From WJJR01 sp964440935 (GTDB lineage Bacteria > Zixibacteria > MSB-5A5 > WJJR01), in the NCBI GenBank assembly GCA_964440935.1, contig CAYTTY010000013.1:24601-88600 (forward strand): a stretch of 64,000 nucleotides of DNA, written 5' to 3'. The notes beneath the pieces are model-generated. The model saw nothing but the letters and a program-made list of their open reading frames with translations. It was not told where the DNA came from and did no database searches. Of this stretch, positions 24,347 through 34,272 are shown piece by piece; positions within the stretch are counted from its first letter, which is position 1, and every line of letters starts with the position of its first letter. Made by a program: the position numbers and the translations under genes.

Positions 24347-25816
24347 TCAGGCGTGAATTCGTATCGAATCATCGATGGCCGCCACGGACGAGAGGTCGAA
24401 CCGGCGCATCCGCTCCCGCAGGGTATTGCGGGAGATGCCCAATAGTTGCGCCGCGCGGACCTGGTTGTTGTCCGTAGCTTCAAGTGCTGCTTCAACTAAC
24501 GATTGTTCAAGTGCATCTGTCAGTACGTTATGAATGCGGCCCTCCGAGTTCGTCATCATCTTATCGAAGACCGATTCGATTACATTTCTAAAGAGACTTC
24601 GATAATTGTCGCGCATGTTGTCGAGATCGGCAGCGAACGCCGGCGTGGAGCCGCCCACCATCGGGAAGTCCTCGGGAAGTAGATCCGTTTCTCTTGACAG
24701 GACGACAGCCGTATGGATGGCGTTTTCCAATTCCCGGATGTTGCCCGGCCAATGGTGCTTCGTCAGCCGTTCCAAGGCGCTCGGTGACAACTGCTTGACC
24801 GAACGGCCGGTCTTGCGCGAGTACTTCTTGATATAGAACTCCGCCAGCAACTCGATATCGGAGCGGCGCTCCCGCAATGGCGGCAAAAATAGTGAGATGA
24901 CTTTCAAGCGGTAGAAGAGGTCAACTCGGAACTGACCTTCCTTCATCAGATCGACAAGACTCCGGTTGGTCGCCGCGACGATGCGGACATTCACATTGAC
25001 AGGCTGATCGTCGTTGAGCCGCTCGAACGTTCCTTCCTGAAGGATCCCCAGCAGTTTGCTCTGCGCGTGAATCGAGAGATCGGACACTTCATCCAAGAAG
25101 ACGGTACCGCCATCAGCCTGTTCAAATCGTCCGAGACGGGCGCCCTGTCGACTACCTGCGCCGCCGGGGACCTGGCCAAAGAGTTCGGCCTCGAGGATTT
25201 CTTCCGACGTCGATGCGCAGTTTATCGTTACAAACGGTTTGTCGCGACGATTGGAATTGCGGTGAACGACACGAGCAACGAGTTCTTTCCCGGTACCAGT
25301 CTCTCCGATCACCAGGACCGGTGCATCGGTATGGGCCACCTGTCCGATGACTTTAGCCACTTCGACGATTTCGGGCGACTTACCGATGATTTGGTCATCG
25401 GTCAGCGGAACGTCATCGTCGGCCATCACGGTCTGTGACGGCAGGTGTCCGACGGCGCGCGCGATTGTGCGTTCGAGCTTTTGCAGACGAAACGGTTTGG
25501 TCAGGTAATCAAACGCGCCTTCTTTCATGGCATCGATGGCGTTGCCGGTCGAGACGTAGCCCGATACAATGATAACCGGCACGCGTGGATTCTCATTTTT
25601 GATAAGACGCAGGAGTTCAAGACCGGACATCGACGGCAGATTAACGTCGAGCAAGATGACATCAGGCGTGAACTGTCGCGTGGCCGGCATTACGTCCGCG
25701 CCGTCGCCGACAACTTCCACGCGGTAGTGTTCCGGCGGCAGGTAGTTCACCACCGCCTGTGCGATCTCCGGGTCGTCGTCGACCAGTAGTATGTTTAGTG
25801 TCTTGTTGGATACCAT
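24347..25816 (-). CDS. NtrC-family response regulator lacking the GAFTGA loop
   Basis: 489 residues. A receiver domain with the phospho-acceptor in 'VILLDVNLPSMSGLELL' is followed by an AAA+ domain with Walker A 'GETGTGKELVARVVH' and Walker B 'GGTVFLDEVSDL'. A Fis-type helix-turn-helix ends it ('AAQLLGISRNTLRERMRRF'). The segment that normally reads ELFGHEKGAFTGA is 'ELFGQVPGGAGSRQ', same length but without GAFTGA, the loop that contacts sigma-54. It may therefore act without sigma-54, as TyrR-type regulators do, or be inactive as an activator. It is directly upstream of pilM on the same strand, so the pilus genes are plausible targets (inference). Confidence 0.9.
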   Translation of the reverse strand: MVSNKTLNILLVDDDPEIAQAVVNYLPPEHYRVEVVGDGADVMPATRQFTPDVILLDVNLPSMSGLELLRLIKNENPRVPVIIVSGYVSTGNAIDAMKEGAFDYLTKPFRLQKLERTIARAVGHLPSQTVMADDDVPLTDDQIIGKSPEIVEVAKVIGQVAHTDAPVLVIGETGTGKELVARVVHRNSNRRDKPFVTINCASTSEEILEAELFGQVPGGAGSRQGARLGRFEQADGGTVFLDEVSDLSIHAQSKLLGILQEGTFERLNDDQPVNVNVRIVAATNRSLVDLMKEGQFRVDLFYRLKVISLFLPPLRERRSDIELLAEFYIKKYSRKTGRSVKQLSPSALERLTKHHWPGNIRELENAIHTAVVLSRETDLLPEDFPMVGGSTPAFAADLDNMRDNYRSLFRNVIESVFDKMMTNSEGRIHNVLTDALEQSLVEAALEATDNNQVRAAQLLGISRNTLRERMRRFDLSSVAAIDDSIRIHA

Positions 25817-25934
25817 GTACGCCCCGCGCCCTCGCCAGCGTTCCGATCATTAATAGAATCGGTTTTGAGGGGGTGCGACTAAAGTGGCGGGGGCAGGTAT
25901 CTTGGATTTGGGGCAATTGCCCCTGATCGATACA

Positions 25935-25975
25935 GAAACAGCAACCGGACTGTGGGATTTGTCCCACAGTCCGGT
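25935..25975 (-). terminator. Strong intrinsic terminator after the S8 protease gene
   Basis: A perfect 14-bp stem (ACCGGACTGTGGGA and its complement, 25944-25975) with a four-base loop is followed on the - strand by TTGCTGTTTCTG. It begins 38 bp after the protease stop codon. It separates that gene from the downstream response-regulator gene. Confidence 0.75.
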
Positions 25976-26012
25976 CGGTCGTCTCGAGAAAACGCTAAAC
26001 GAACGGCCCGCA

Positions 26013-29000
26013 CTACGGCTTGCAGGGCGACGGTCCGTTGAAGAACAGGTACTCGATCAGATAATTCAGATCGAGCGCGTCGATGCCCGCGATACAGTTG
26101 ACCTCACCGCGCGCGGCGGGATCGGGTGGATCAATGTTGAAGAAGATCTGATTGATCAGGCCATTCAGATCCTGGGCGTCATAGATGCAATCATAGTTCA
26201 TGTCGCCGACGATGTAGACTTCGTAGCGCCGGGCATCGGATGGTTCCGACACGTTGCCGGCGGCATCGGTTGCGGTTACGCGCCAGTAGACAACCGTGCT
26301 GCAACGCGGGAGCAGATGCGCCACCGGCAACAGGTAGCTCAGATTTGGTGTGGTGGTTGTATCAATCAGCGACATCATCGCCGTATCGTCGGCCAATTCG
26401 AAGTAGTAGATCATTGGAACGGGGGCCGACGCCGCCATCACCCTGCTGGTCACCTGTCCCCACTGGAACGTTGGCGTACGATCGACGCCGAATGGAGCCG
26501 GCGCAAGAAGCGTTGGCGCATCCGGGGCCTGCGTATCGATGTCGAAGCGAGCCGATGGCGAATAACCGCTCGAATCACCGGCCGCGTTGTATGTAATCAC
26601 GCGCCAGTAATAGACACCGTCGTCGAGCGGTGCACCGAAGGAGAATGATGTGTCCGAAAGTCCTTCGTAACGTTCAACGCCAATCGTATGAGTGGTATCA
26701 TCGGCGATTTCGAGTGTGTACGTGAAGACATCGAATCCCGTCGGAAATGGATCATACGGATCGTGACGCCACATGAGTACCGGCGATGTGTCAGTCGACG
26801 ACAGACCGTCAATCGGCGATACCAAGATCGGTTCCGGTGGGAAATCAATGACATCTACGTCAATCGCATGCGATCCCGTCTCATCCGGTTCCGCCTGTGA
26901 GACAGCTTCGATAACAATGCTATTCGACGTTCCGGGTGACGTGCCCGGATCAATCGTAATGGTCACCGGAATGGTCGTTTGGCCGGCCAGCGGGAGCGAT
27001 TCTGTACCGGCAATCGGCGTTATCGCCCAGCCCTGGTCATCAGTGATGGTCCAGTCGAACACATCGGCTTGTGTTCCCGTGTTGCTGATCACAACGTCGA
27101 CGGCGAATTCCCGTCCGGGAACGCCAATTGTATCGGATAGGGATGAGACTTCCGCCCCATAGCCGGCAATGACCTCCAGTTCCAACAGGTCAGTGTCTGT
27201 GACACCGGGATCGGCCTGTGACACGAGCACGCATTCAATTGTGTCTTTGGTGCCGATCGCAGTTCCCAGCGGAACGTCAACAGTAAACGTCTCAACAATA
27301 AAGTCACGCGCGGGAACAGGAACGGTTGCGGGATTGGGAGTGATCGACCAGCCGCGCGCACTGGTCAGCGTGAGATCATAGGTGTCGGCATTTGTTCCCG
27401 TGTTGAAGATATTGAAATCGACGTCGACACCGCCGGGCGTTTCGATGACATCCGAACCGGCAATCAGATCGACGGCAAAGGGCGCCTCACCGGGCGTCAA
27501 CGTCAGCTCCGGCGAATGCGCCAGCGAGAACTTCTGCGGTCCCTCAGGAATGTTGTGGCCGATGACGAGAACGCGCCACGTGCCGGCGGCGGAGAACGTA
27601 ATATCCCGCCGAACCTGTTCGATGTTGTTGGTATGATCTTCGCCAATGGTGGCATCGAAACTGGGATTTGACGGATCCAATTGCCACGGCCGATAGGTCG
27701 CCCCGAAGGACACGGCGGTCTGCACACGCAGGTCGAGATCATTGATCAGTGTCGGATTGGCATTCTCGGCGGCGCCGGGATCATCCCACGCCAGTGTGAA
27801 ACTGATGGAATCGATATCGGCCGTCATCGGGAACAGCCAGGTCAAGGTATCGCCGTCTGTAATTTCTGCCTCGACGAACGCACCGGCCTCGAGAACATCG
27901 ACGGCATTCTGAACATTGATGCGCCCAAAACCGAAATCGTATTCCGGTCCCGGACTCCCAAGGTCATCGGCGGTCTCACAGAAGACGGCCTTAACGGTCG
28001 ATCCTAAGGGCTCCTGGCCGGGATACAGTTCCTTGTAACGACCCATCCACAGAGCGAAACAACCAGCGGCCGTTGGTGCCGCCATTGACGTGCCACATGC
28101 ACCACCGTATCCGCCTCCCGGTGTCGTGGAGGTCACAGCCCAGTCATCGCTGGTTTGGCATCCGGGTGCGACGAGTTCCGGCTTCAGCCGGCCATCATCA
28201 ACCGGTCCCCAACTGGAAAACGATGTCATTGTCGAATTGTTCGAATTGATGGCGCCGATCGTGATAACATTCTTGGCCGTTCCATACGGCGGGATCGAAT
28301 TCCAGGTAATGCCCCAGCGGCCGCAATAGCTGGAACCAGTGGACCGTTCGTTACCGGCCGCCCAGGCGATCGCGACCGGTTTGCCCAGACTGCCGCGAAT
28401 AATGTCATCGAGAATCTCACACGAGGCGAAATAGTTTCCCTGATACGCCTCGCAGATTTCCGGCGAGTCGTTGCCATAGCCGACGATCCAGGAGTTGGTG
28501 GAAATATCGATATCGTAATTGTTGATGGCGTCGGTGTATTCAGAGATAAGGTTGCTGATGTTGGTGAACCAGTTGTACGACACCAGCTCGGCCCCAGGGG
28601 CCATACCACGGTAGGTACCACCCGATTGCGTTCCCGATCCCATGACCGTGCCCGCAACGTGAGTGGCGTGGCCGGAGACTCCGGACCCGTCGCCGGAATA
28701 GATGCGTCCGGCAAAGTCGGGATGAGTCCAGTCGGCGCGACCGCCATCCCATTCGCCGACCATCGCACCGGCCCCATCGAGATTGTATGGTGCCTGTTGA
28801 ACGACCTCGGCGGCCGTGTTGACACGATTCGAGTTGTTCGCCTCGCGTGGCACGAGATACGGTTCGACCCACTGGACGCGCTCGTCTTGTGCGATATCGT
28901 ACCAGTTGTCCGCCGGCAGACGCACCGCGAGTCCATTGATGAGATCGGATGTGCCGTCAACAATGGCACCGTATTCTGCAGACAGCCAGTCGGCTGCATC

Positions 29001-29483
29001 GTCCAGTGAGATATGTTTGAACACTTTCACGGTGAATTGTGCAACTCCGGCGGAATCACGCGTCCAGTCGGGTGTTCCAACCAGTTCCAGTGCGGGTGCC
29101 AGCTTGTCGCTGGTGCGTAGCTCACCGATCCAGCGAACACCGGCACCGGAAAGATCGGGTTCCGTGAGATTGGTTGAGACGGTGGCCAGGTAGGTGGAAT
29201 TGGGAATATATTTATGAAGCACAATGCCTGCTGCCTCGAGGAGTTGGCGGTCGGTTTCCGTGGGCGTATCATAAAATTGCAGCAGAACTCCCCGCTCGGC
29301 GAATCGCGAGGCGTTCAGCTCGCGAACGAACTCGGCGTTCGATGTAGATGATACCTGTAACTCACCACCGACCAGACGGATTCGGTAGTCATCGGATGTC
29401 GCGGCTTCCGGCATCGAGTCGAACTGGGTGTAGGCTCCAAGAACGAGGCCCAGAGCTACGATGGTGTAGACAACGCGCTTCAT
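26013..29483 (-). CDS. Secreted subtilisin-like (S8) protease with CARDB-like domains and dockerin-like C-terminus
   Basis: 1156 residues from the ATG at 29483 (GGGGAG upstream), exposing a signal peptide 'MKRVVYTIVALGLVLGAY'. The catalytic triad is Asp ~246 ('VGEWDGGRADWTHPDF'), His ~272 ('SGHATHVAGTV') and Ser ~466 ('ACGTSMAAPTAAG'). After the peptidase come repeats of a ~90-residue beta domain ('NTGTNADTYDLTLTSARGW', then 'NTGTQADVFDWTITDDQGW'). Fibronectin-like domains follow, then a C-terminal module with 'YDAQDLNGLINQIFFN' and 'DLNYLIEYLFFNGPSPCKP'. That ending matches the 10.3-13.8 kb protein, suggesting a shared sorting or anchoring tail. An extracellular proteolytic role is expected. 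Confidence 0.93.
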   Translation of the reverse strand: MKRVVYTIVALGLVLGAYTQFDSMPEAATSDDYRIRLVGGELQVSSTSNAEFVRELNASRFAERGVLLQFYDTPTETDRQLLEAAGIVLHKYIPNSTYLATVSTNLTEPDLSGAGVRWIGELRTSDKLAPALELVGTPDWTRDSAGVAQFTVKVFKHISLDDAADWLSAEYGAIVDGTSDLINGLAVRLPADNWYDIAQDERVQWVEPYLVPREANNSNRVNTAAEVVQQAPYNLDGAGAMVGEWDGGRADWTHPDFAGRIYSGDGSGVSGHATHVAGTVMGSGTQSGGTYRGMAPGAELVSYNWFTNISNLISEYTDAINNYDIDISTNSWIVGYGNDSPEICEAYQGNYFASCEILDDIIRGSLGKPVAIAWAAGNERSTGSSYCGRWGITWNSIPPYGTAKNVITIGAINSNNSTMTSFSSWGPVDDGRLKPELVAPGCQTSDDWAVTSTTPGGGYGGACGTSMAAPTAAGCFALWMGRYKELYPGQEPLGSTVKAVFCETADDLGSPGPEYDFGFGRINVQNAVDVLEAGAFVEAEITDGDTLTWLFPMTADIDSISFTLAWDDPGAAENANPTLINDLDLRVQTAVSFGATYRPWQLDPSNPSFDATIGEDHTNNIEQVRRDITFSAAGTWRVLVIGHNIPEGPQKFSLAHSPELTLTPGEAPFAVDLIAGSDVIETPGGVDVDFNIFNTGTNADTYDLTLTSARGWSITPNPATVPVPARDFIVETFTVDVPLGTAIGTKDTIECVLVSQADPGVTDTDLLELEVIAGYGAEVSSLSDTIGVPGREFAVDVVISNTGTQADVFDWTITDDQGWAITPIAGTESLPLAGQTTIPVTITIDPGTSPGTSNSIVIEAVSQAEPDETGSHAIDVDVIDFPPEPILVSPIDGLSSTDTSPVLMWRHDPYDPFPTGFDVFTYTLEIADDTTHTIGVERYEGLSDTSFSFGAPLDDGVYYWRVITYNAAGDSSGYSPSARFDIDTQAPDAPTLLAPAPFGVDRTPTFQWGQVTSRVMAASAPVPMIYYFELADDTAMMSLIDTTTTPNLSYLLPVAHLLPRCSTVVYWRVTATDAAGNVSEPSDARRYEVYIVGDMNYDCIYDAQDLNGLINQIFFNIDPPDPAARGEVNCIAGIDALDLNYLIEYLFFNGPSPCKP

Positions 29484-29819
29484 GTATACATCTCCCCTAT
29501 CTGTTCGTACCATCGGTCGCCGGCCGAGCGGGTCGAACACAATCGGTCACAGCGGGATTCGCTGAATCGGTTGATTGAAAAGACGTCTTGTGGTTCGGCA
29601 ACACGAACGTCCGGTACATCTGTTGTATCACACGGTGATCGGCCTGGTCCGCGTGATGCCTCTGTGTCAGTACTCCCCCTCGTTCAATCTACTCACAACT
29701 TGAAATATGTCAACCACTTCGCTCCGATTTGCCGAGTCTGTGACAATCCTGCCAAGGGTCAACCGGATCGGCCATCGGGCCGATAACTCCCAGAGAACCA
29801 ACAACGACGGGGACTTAGA

Positions 29820-31199
29820 ATGCCGCACCGGATCCTGGTGATTGACGACGAAAACTCGATGTGCGAGTTCATGAAGATCATGCTCGGCAAGGAGGGATAT
29901 GAGGTCGACGCTGAGCAGAGCGGCCAACGGGCAATTGAGCGGGTCAACGAGAAGCCGTACGATATGATCATCGCCGATCTGATGATGCCCGAAATGTCGG
30001 GATTGCAGGTGCTTGATCAGATCCGCGAAGCGAAGCCCGATTTGCCGTTTTTGGTGATGACCGCATTTGCCTCGGTGGAGACGGCAATCGAAGCGTTGAA
30101 GAAGGGCGCGAGCGACTATATCACCAAGCCGTTCAAGGTCGATGAGATCAAACTGACGATCCAGAAGACGCTCGAGAACACCGAACTCCGCAAAGAGAAT
30201 CTCGAACTGAAGGCGTTGCTGACCAGCGAAAACGCGTTCGATCGCATTATCGGTGAAGACGAACTTATCCAGAAGGTCAAGGCCATGGCCGCCGAAGTGG
30301 CGGCCACGGATGCAACGATTCTGGTTCGTGGTGAGAGCGGGACCGGGAAAGATCTGCTGGCATCGGCCATCCATCAGCATTCGCCACGTCGCGAGAAACC
30401 CTTTGTCACAGTGAATTGCGGCGCGCTGCCGGAGACGCTGCTGGAGAGTGAACTCTTCGGTCACACCAAAGGGTCATTCACCGGGGCGATTCGTGATCAT
30501 GCCGGTTTGTTCCGTGCTGCTGAGGGTGGCACGTTGTTTCTCGACGAGATCGGGGAAACGACTCAGGCGATCCAAGTAAAGTTGTTGCGAGTCTTGGAAG
30601 ACAAGATCGTCACACCGATTGGATCGACGATTGGTGTTCCGGCTGATGTGCGTTTGATCACCGCCACCAATGCCGATCTGGAGTCATTGGTTCAAAGTGG
30701 TAAGTTCCGTGCGGATTTGTATTACCGATTGAATGTGATTCAGATCAGCGTGCCACCGTTGCGGGAGCGAGTCGAGGACATTGATATTCTGGCCGACTAT
30801 TTCATCGTACGCAGTTGCAAGAAAACGGACTCCCCACCGAAAACGATCTCCGACAACGCACGCCGGCTGTTACGCGGATACCAGTGGCCGGGGAATGTGC
30901 GCGAGTTACAGAATGTGATTGAACGGGCAGTGGTGTTGTCGAAAAGTAACACATTGGATGTCAGCGATTTTCCCGAGAAGCTCTCGGCCGAGCCAGTGGT
31001 CACACCAGCGACGAAGGAGCAAGCTGAGACACCGACGTTGGAATCGATTGAGAAGGCCTATATCTATTGGGTGCTGAATCAGACGGATTGGCAGAAGGCG
31101 AAGGCGGCGCAGATTTTGGGGATCGACAATTCGACGTTGTACCGCAAGATCAACAAGTACAATTTGAGTAAAGGGGATGGGGAGAAAAGGGACGGATAG
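29820..31199 (+). CDS. Sigma-54-dependent NtrC-family response regulator (PilR/AtoC-like)
   Basis: 459 residues: receiver domain with acceptor Asp in 'YDMIIADLMMPEMSGLQVL', AAA+ domain with Walker A 'GESGTGKDLLASAIH', the sigma-54 contact loop as the accepted variant GSFTGA ('GHTKGSFTGAIRDHAG'), and Walker B 'GGTLFLDEIGE'. The Fis-type C-terminus is 'AAQILGIDNSTLYRKINKY'. It should activate sigma-54 promoters when phosphorylated; no sensor kinase is adjacent. It diverges from the S8 protease gene across a 336-bp gap and converges on the MFS gene 6 bp away. Compare the GAFTGA-less regulator at 24347. Confidence 0.95.
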   Translation: MPHRILVIDDENSMCEFMKIMLGKEGYEVDAEQSGQRAIERVNEKPYDMIIADLMMPEMSGLQVLDQIREAKPDLPFLVMTAFASVETAIEALKKGASDYITKPFKVDEIKLTIQKTLENTELRKENLELKALLTSENAFDRIIGEDELIQKVKAMAAEVAATDATILVRGESGTGKDLLASAIHQHSPRREKPFVTVNCGALPETLLESELFGHTKGSFTGAIRDHAGLFRAAEGGTLFLDEIGETTQAIQVKLLRVLEDKIVTPIGSTIGVPADVRLITATNADLESLVQSGKFRADLYYRLNVIQISVPPLRERVEDIDILADYFIVRSCKKTDSPPKTISDNARRLLRGYQWPGNVRELQNVIERAVVLSKSNTLDVSDFPEKLSAEPVVTPATKEQAETPTLESIEKAYIYWVLNQTDWQKAKAAQILGIDNSTLYRKINKYNLSKGDGEKRDG

Positions 31200-31205
31200 G
31201 ACCAA

Positions 31206-32426
31206 TTAGCGATTGACCCGCACACCGATCAGCACTCCCCCTCCAATCACAAAGAACACCAGCACCGACAACGCCGCCAGGCGCAAATCACCGCCAGTGA
31301 CCGAAGCGATCCAGCCAAAGACCAATGGGCCGAGGATCGAGGAGCTCTTGCCACACAATGAATAGAACCCGAAGAACTCACCTTCTCTCCCCTTCGGGAT
31401 AAAGGTTGCCATCAGCGCGCGGCTGGCGGATTGGATCGCGCCGAGGCCGGTGCCGGCCAATGCCGCGACAACAAAAAACGTCAACTTCTCTTCGACGAAG
31501 TAGACTAGCGTTACGATCACGATCCACTGGATGATCATTGCCAACACGACAAACTTCGGGCCTTTCGTGTCGGTCGGCTTGGCCCAGACTGATGCCCCGA
31601 TCAGTGCCGAAACCTGAACCACAATATACACCAGGATCAAATCACTCATATCGAAACCAAGCACCTGACGCGCGAAGATTGATGAAAAGAAGATGATGGT
31701 CAGGACACCGTCCTGATAGAGGAAAAAGCTGAGGAGGAACCGACGCAACGGTTTGATCTTCCAAATGTCACGGGCAGTTTGCTTGGTACCCCGCCATCCA
31801 TTGCGTGCTGCCGCGCCGATACCGTGAGTGACAATCGTCTGTCCCGGCAACCAGATAAGTGATGGTAGCGCGAAACCGAAGTACAGTACGGCAACAACGG
31901 CAAATGCCGCGGCGTACATCTCCGCATTCACCAACGGCAATACGGCAATCAACCCAAGAAACGAACCGGCATACCCGATGGCGTATCCCATGCCCGAAAG
32001 CCGTCCACGCCGTTCCGGCGGACTGAGTGCGGGCATGTAGGCGTTATAGAAGACCATTGCGCCTTCAAAACCGATCCCGGCAATCACGCTGAGGATGAAT
32101 CCATAGATCATCATTCCCGGGCCAACGGTCGCGAGCAATGCGGTTGCGATGACCGATGCAACCGTGTAGGTGATCAGGAGCCGTTTGCGCCAGCCGGCCA
32201 AATCGGCAATCGCCCCCAAGAATGGTGAGGTCACCGCCACAAACAGCATCGTCAGTGAGACCGCTCGCCCCCACCACAGCGGACCGTCTCCTCCGCCGCC
32301 GCAAATGACGGTCGCGTAATAGGCCGACCAGACGGTTGCGGGAATGACCGCGACGTAAACCGAGTTGGCGAAATCGTAGAGACACCACGATGCGACGGCA
32401 CGCGGATTGGGCCAACTTTTGAACAT
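31206..32426 (-). CDS. MFS transporter, UMF1/Atg22-like family
   Basis: 406 residues with about twelve hydrophobic segments. It opens with the family hallmark 'ASWCLYDFANSVYVAVIPA' and has 'ERRGRLSGMGYAIGYAGS' between membrane helices 4 and 5, and 'IPKGREGEFFGFYSLCGKSSS' in the second half. UMF1 proteins are related to the vacuolar amino-acid effluxer Atg22; the bacterial substrate is unknown. It follows the aminotransferase gene with 6 bp between them, so an amino-acid or metabolite transport role fits (inference). Confidence 0.9.
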   Translation of the reverse strand: MFKSWPNPRAVASWCLYDFANSVYVAVIPATVWSAYYATVICGGGGDGPLWWGRAVSLTMLFVAVTSPFLGAIADLAGWRKRLLITYTVASVIATALLATVGPGMMIYGFILSVIAGIGFEGAMVFYNAYMPALSPPERRGRLSGMGYAIGYAGSFLGLIAVLPLVNAEMYAAAFAVVAVLYFGFALPSLIWLPGQTIVTHGIGAAARNGWRGTKQTARDIWKIKPLRRFLLSFFLYQDGVLTIIFFSSIFARQVLGFDMSDLILVYIVVQVSALIGASVWAKPTDTKGPKFVVLAMIIQWIVIVTLVYFVEEKLTFFVVAALAGTGLGAIQSASRALMATFIPKGREGEFFGFYSLCGKSSSILGPLVFGWIASVTGGDLRLAALSVLVFFVIGGGVLIGVRVNR

Positions 32427-32432
32427 GGGCGA

Positions 32433-33341
32433 TTAATCGGCGGTCAACGGAACGAGCCAGCCATCGGGAGCGTCGATCTTACCGGTCGCCAAATCGCGAT
32501 ACCATTGGGCCGCATCGCGTGTGACTGGCCCAAGGTTGCCGCTGCCGATCGGTGCTCCGTCGACCGACACTAACGGAATCACTTCCAGGCCGGTTCCGGC
32601 CAGGAACAACTCATCGGCTGTGAGCAACTGCTCCGGCGAAATCGATTCGACCGACATCGTCAGATCGTCGCGGGAATTGAAGTAGTGCATCAGCGTGTCG
32701 CGGGTAATCCCGGCCAGGATATCGGCTGTCTCCGGCGGTGTAACGATCTTCGCACCGAAAACGGCAAAGAGATTCGCACCGTACCCTTCGGCGACTTCTC
32801 CCGACGTGGTCAACATGATCGTTTGATCGAACCCACGTTCCATCGACTCACTGATGGCCAGTGCCGAGTTGACATAGAGGCCGCTAATCTTCGCCCCAGC
32901 CGGAACAGACAGGTGCGAATTCCGTCGCCAGCGGCTGATTGTGGCTGTGGCGGTCGGCGGTGGAATTGCACGGGGCGCCCACTCACGCGTGTAGATTGTC
33001 AGCTTTTCGCCCGGATAGATGTGTGCGCCGATGGCGGTTGCGGATTTGTAGAACAGCGGACGGATGTAGGTGCTGGAGTAGTTCTTATTCTGGCGCAGGA
33101 GTTCGATGGTCAATTCGATGAGTTGATCGACCGTATACTCTGGCTTCATTCTGACGAGGGTGGCGTTGCGCAGAAAGCGTTCGTAATGTTCCCGGGGACG
33201 AAAGATGGCGGCTTTGGAGCCATCGCCGTACGAACGGATCCCTTCAAAGACCGCAGTCCCATAATGGAGAGCGTGCGTGGATACGGGAATGAGCGCCTCG
33301 GACTCATCAATAAATCGACCGTCGAAATACGCAATCGCCAT
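32433..33341 (-). CDS. ilvE: Branched-chain amino acid aminotransferase
   Basis: 302 residues of PLP fold-type IV. Signatures include 'HALHYGTAVFEGIRSY', 'YIRPLFYKSATAIG', the PLP lysine in 'AKISGLYVNSALA' (usually GNY, here GLY), and 'EVAEGYGANLFAVFG' in place of SEGxGEN. It transaminates leucine, isoleucine and valine with 2-oxoglutarate. It follows tyrA by 49 bp in the same direction, forming an amino-acid cluster with aroH and tyrA. Aromatic substrates are also possible given that context. Confidence 0.9.
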   Translation of the reverse strand: MAIAYFDGRFIDESEALIPVSTHALHYGTAVFEGIRSYGDGSKAAIFRPREHYERFLRNATLVRMKPEYTVDQLIELTIELLRQNKNYSSTYIRPLFYKSATAIGAHIYPGEKLTIYTREWAPRAIPPPTATATISRWRRNSHLSVPAGAKISGLYVNSALAISESMERGFDQTIMLTTSGEVAEGYGANLFAVFGAKIVTPPETADILAGITRDTLMHYFNSRDDLTMSVESISPEQLLTADELFLAGTGLEVIPLVSVDGAPIGSGNLGPVTRDAAQWYRDLATGKIDAPDGWLVPLTAD

Positions 33342-33390
33342 GCGCCCGAATGTAGGGGGCCGGACGTTCCGTGTCCACGATTGAGTTGGA

Positions 33391-34269
33391 TTACTTCAGC
33401 GGATGCGGGCTGTGCCAGCGGCTCAGCATTTCCGCTACCGATTCGTTATCGGCTTGTGCCAGAAGCTCTTCGAGCCGATTCAATTGGCGGCGAAATTCGC
33501 CGAGGATGCGTTGTTGTTCGGTCTTGTTGACCGTGAGGAAGCCCGCCACCATCTCAGGATCGGAGGCCGTAACACGCACCAACGATTGCCATGAGGTGCT
33601 GAGCAGTGGCGGATCGGGTTTAACGTTCTGAGCCGCACCGTTAGCGACGAAAGCGAGGACATGAGGTAATCCGATGGTCAGCGCCACCTGCCGGTCGTGA
33701 TCTTTCGCGTCCATCATTAATTCATTGGCACCCAAACATCGGATTAATTCCACGGCCGTACGCGTCGCGTTGCTGCGCGGCGACCCACAGCAGACCACGG
33801 TTTCATCGGCAAACAGATCCGACCGCGCACTGTCCCAACCGTTGCGTTCGATCCCGCACAGGGGATGAATTCCCACGTAGTGATAATGATCGGTGTATTT
33901 CGTTGCCACTTTTTGAACCGGGAATTTCAGGGTTCCCGTATCAATGACCAGCATTCGTTCCGATCCTGTGGCGTCGACGGCGTCGGCGATCCGCGGGAGG
34001 TATTCGATAATCGCGGGAACCGGCACGGCCAGGACAACTATGTCAACAGCGCGGACCATGTCCTCCAGGGTCGTCATCCAACGGCAGTATCGGCGCACCC
34101 GTCCGGCGATCCGCGTGTTGCGATCCGTCCCGTAGATCGTAAGGTCCGGACGGTAGACCATCAGGCGCCGTACCATCGACCCACCGATCTGACCGAGACC
34201 GATAATGCCGATCGCCTGATCCTTGAGTGTTGATAGCGCAATGGGTGGTGGTGCGGGAGGTCGGGACAT
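33391..34269 (-). CDS. tyrA: Prephenate (or arogenate) dehydrogenase
   Basis: 292 residues. The Rossmann motif 'IGIIGLGQIGGSMVRRL' near the N-terminus is followed by 'VVLAVPVPAIIEYLP' and 'DTGTLKFPV'. The substrate-site region is 'YVGIHPLCGIERNGWDSAR' with the catalytic His, and 'HDRQVALTIGLPHVLAF' lies in the C-terminal helical domain. It makes 4-hydroxyphenylpyruvate from prephenate. It begins 3 bp after aroH, which makes prephenate, so two consecutive steps are encoded together. No ACT domain is present, so feedback control by tyrosine through ACT is not expected. Confidence 0.92.
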   Translation of the reverse strand: MSRPPAPPPIALSTLKDQAIGIIGLGQIGGSMVRRLMVYRPDLTIYGTDRNTRIAGRVRRYCRWMTTLEDMVRAVDIVVLAVPVPAIIEYLPRIADAVDATGSERMLVIDTGTLKFPVQKVATKYTDHYHYVGIHPLCGIERNGWDSARSDLFADETVVCCGSPRSNATRTAVELIRCLGANELMMDAKDHDRQVALTIGLPHVLAFVANGAAQNVKPDPPLLSTSWQSLVRVTASDPEMVAGFLTVNKTEQQRILGEFRRQLNRLEELLAQADNESVAEMLSRWHSPHPLK

Positions 34270-34272
34270 GGC

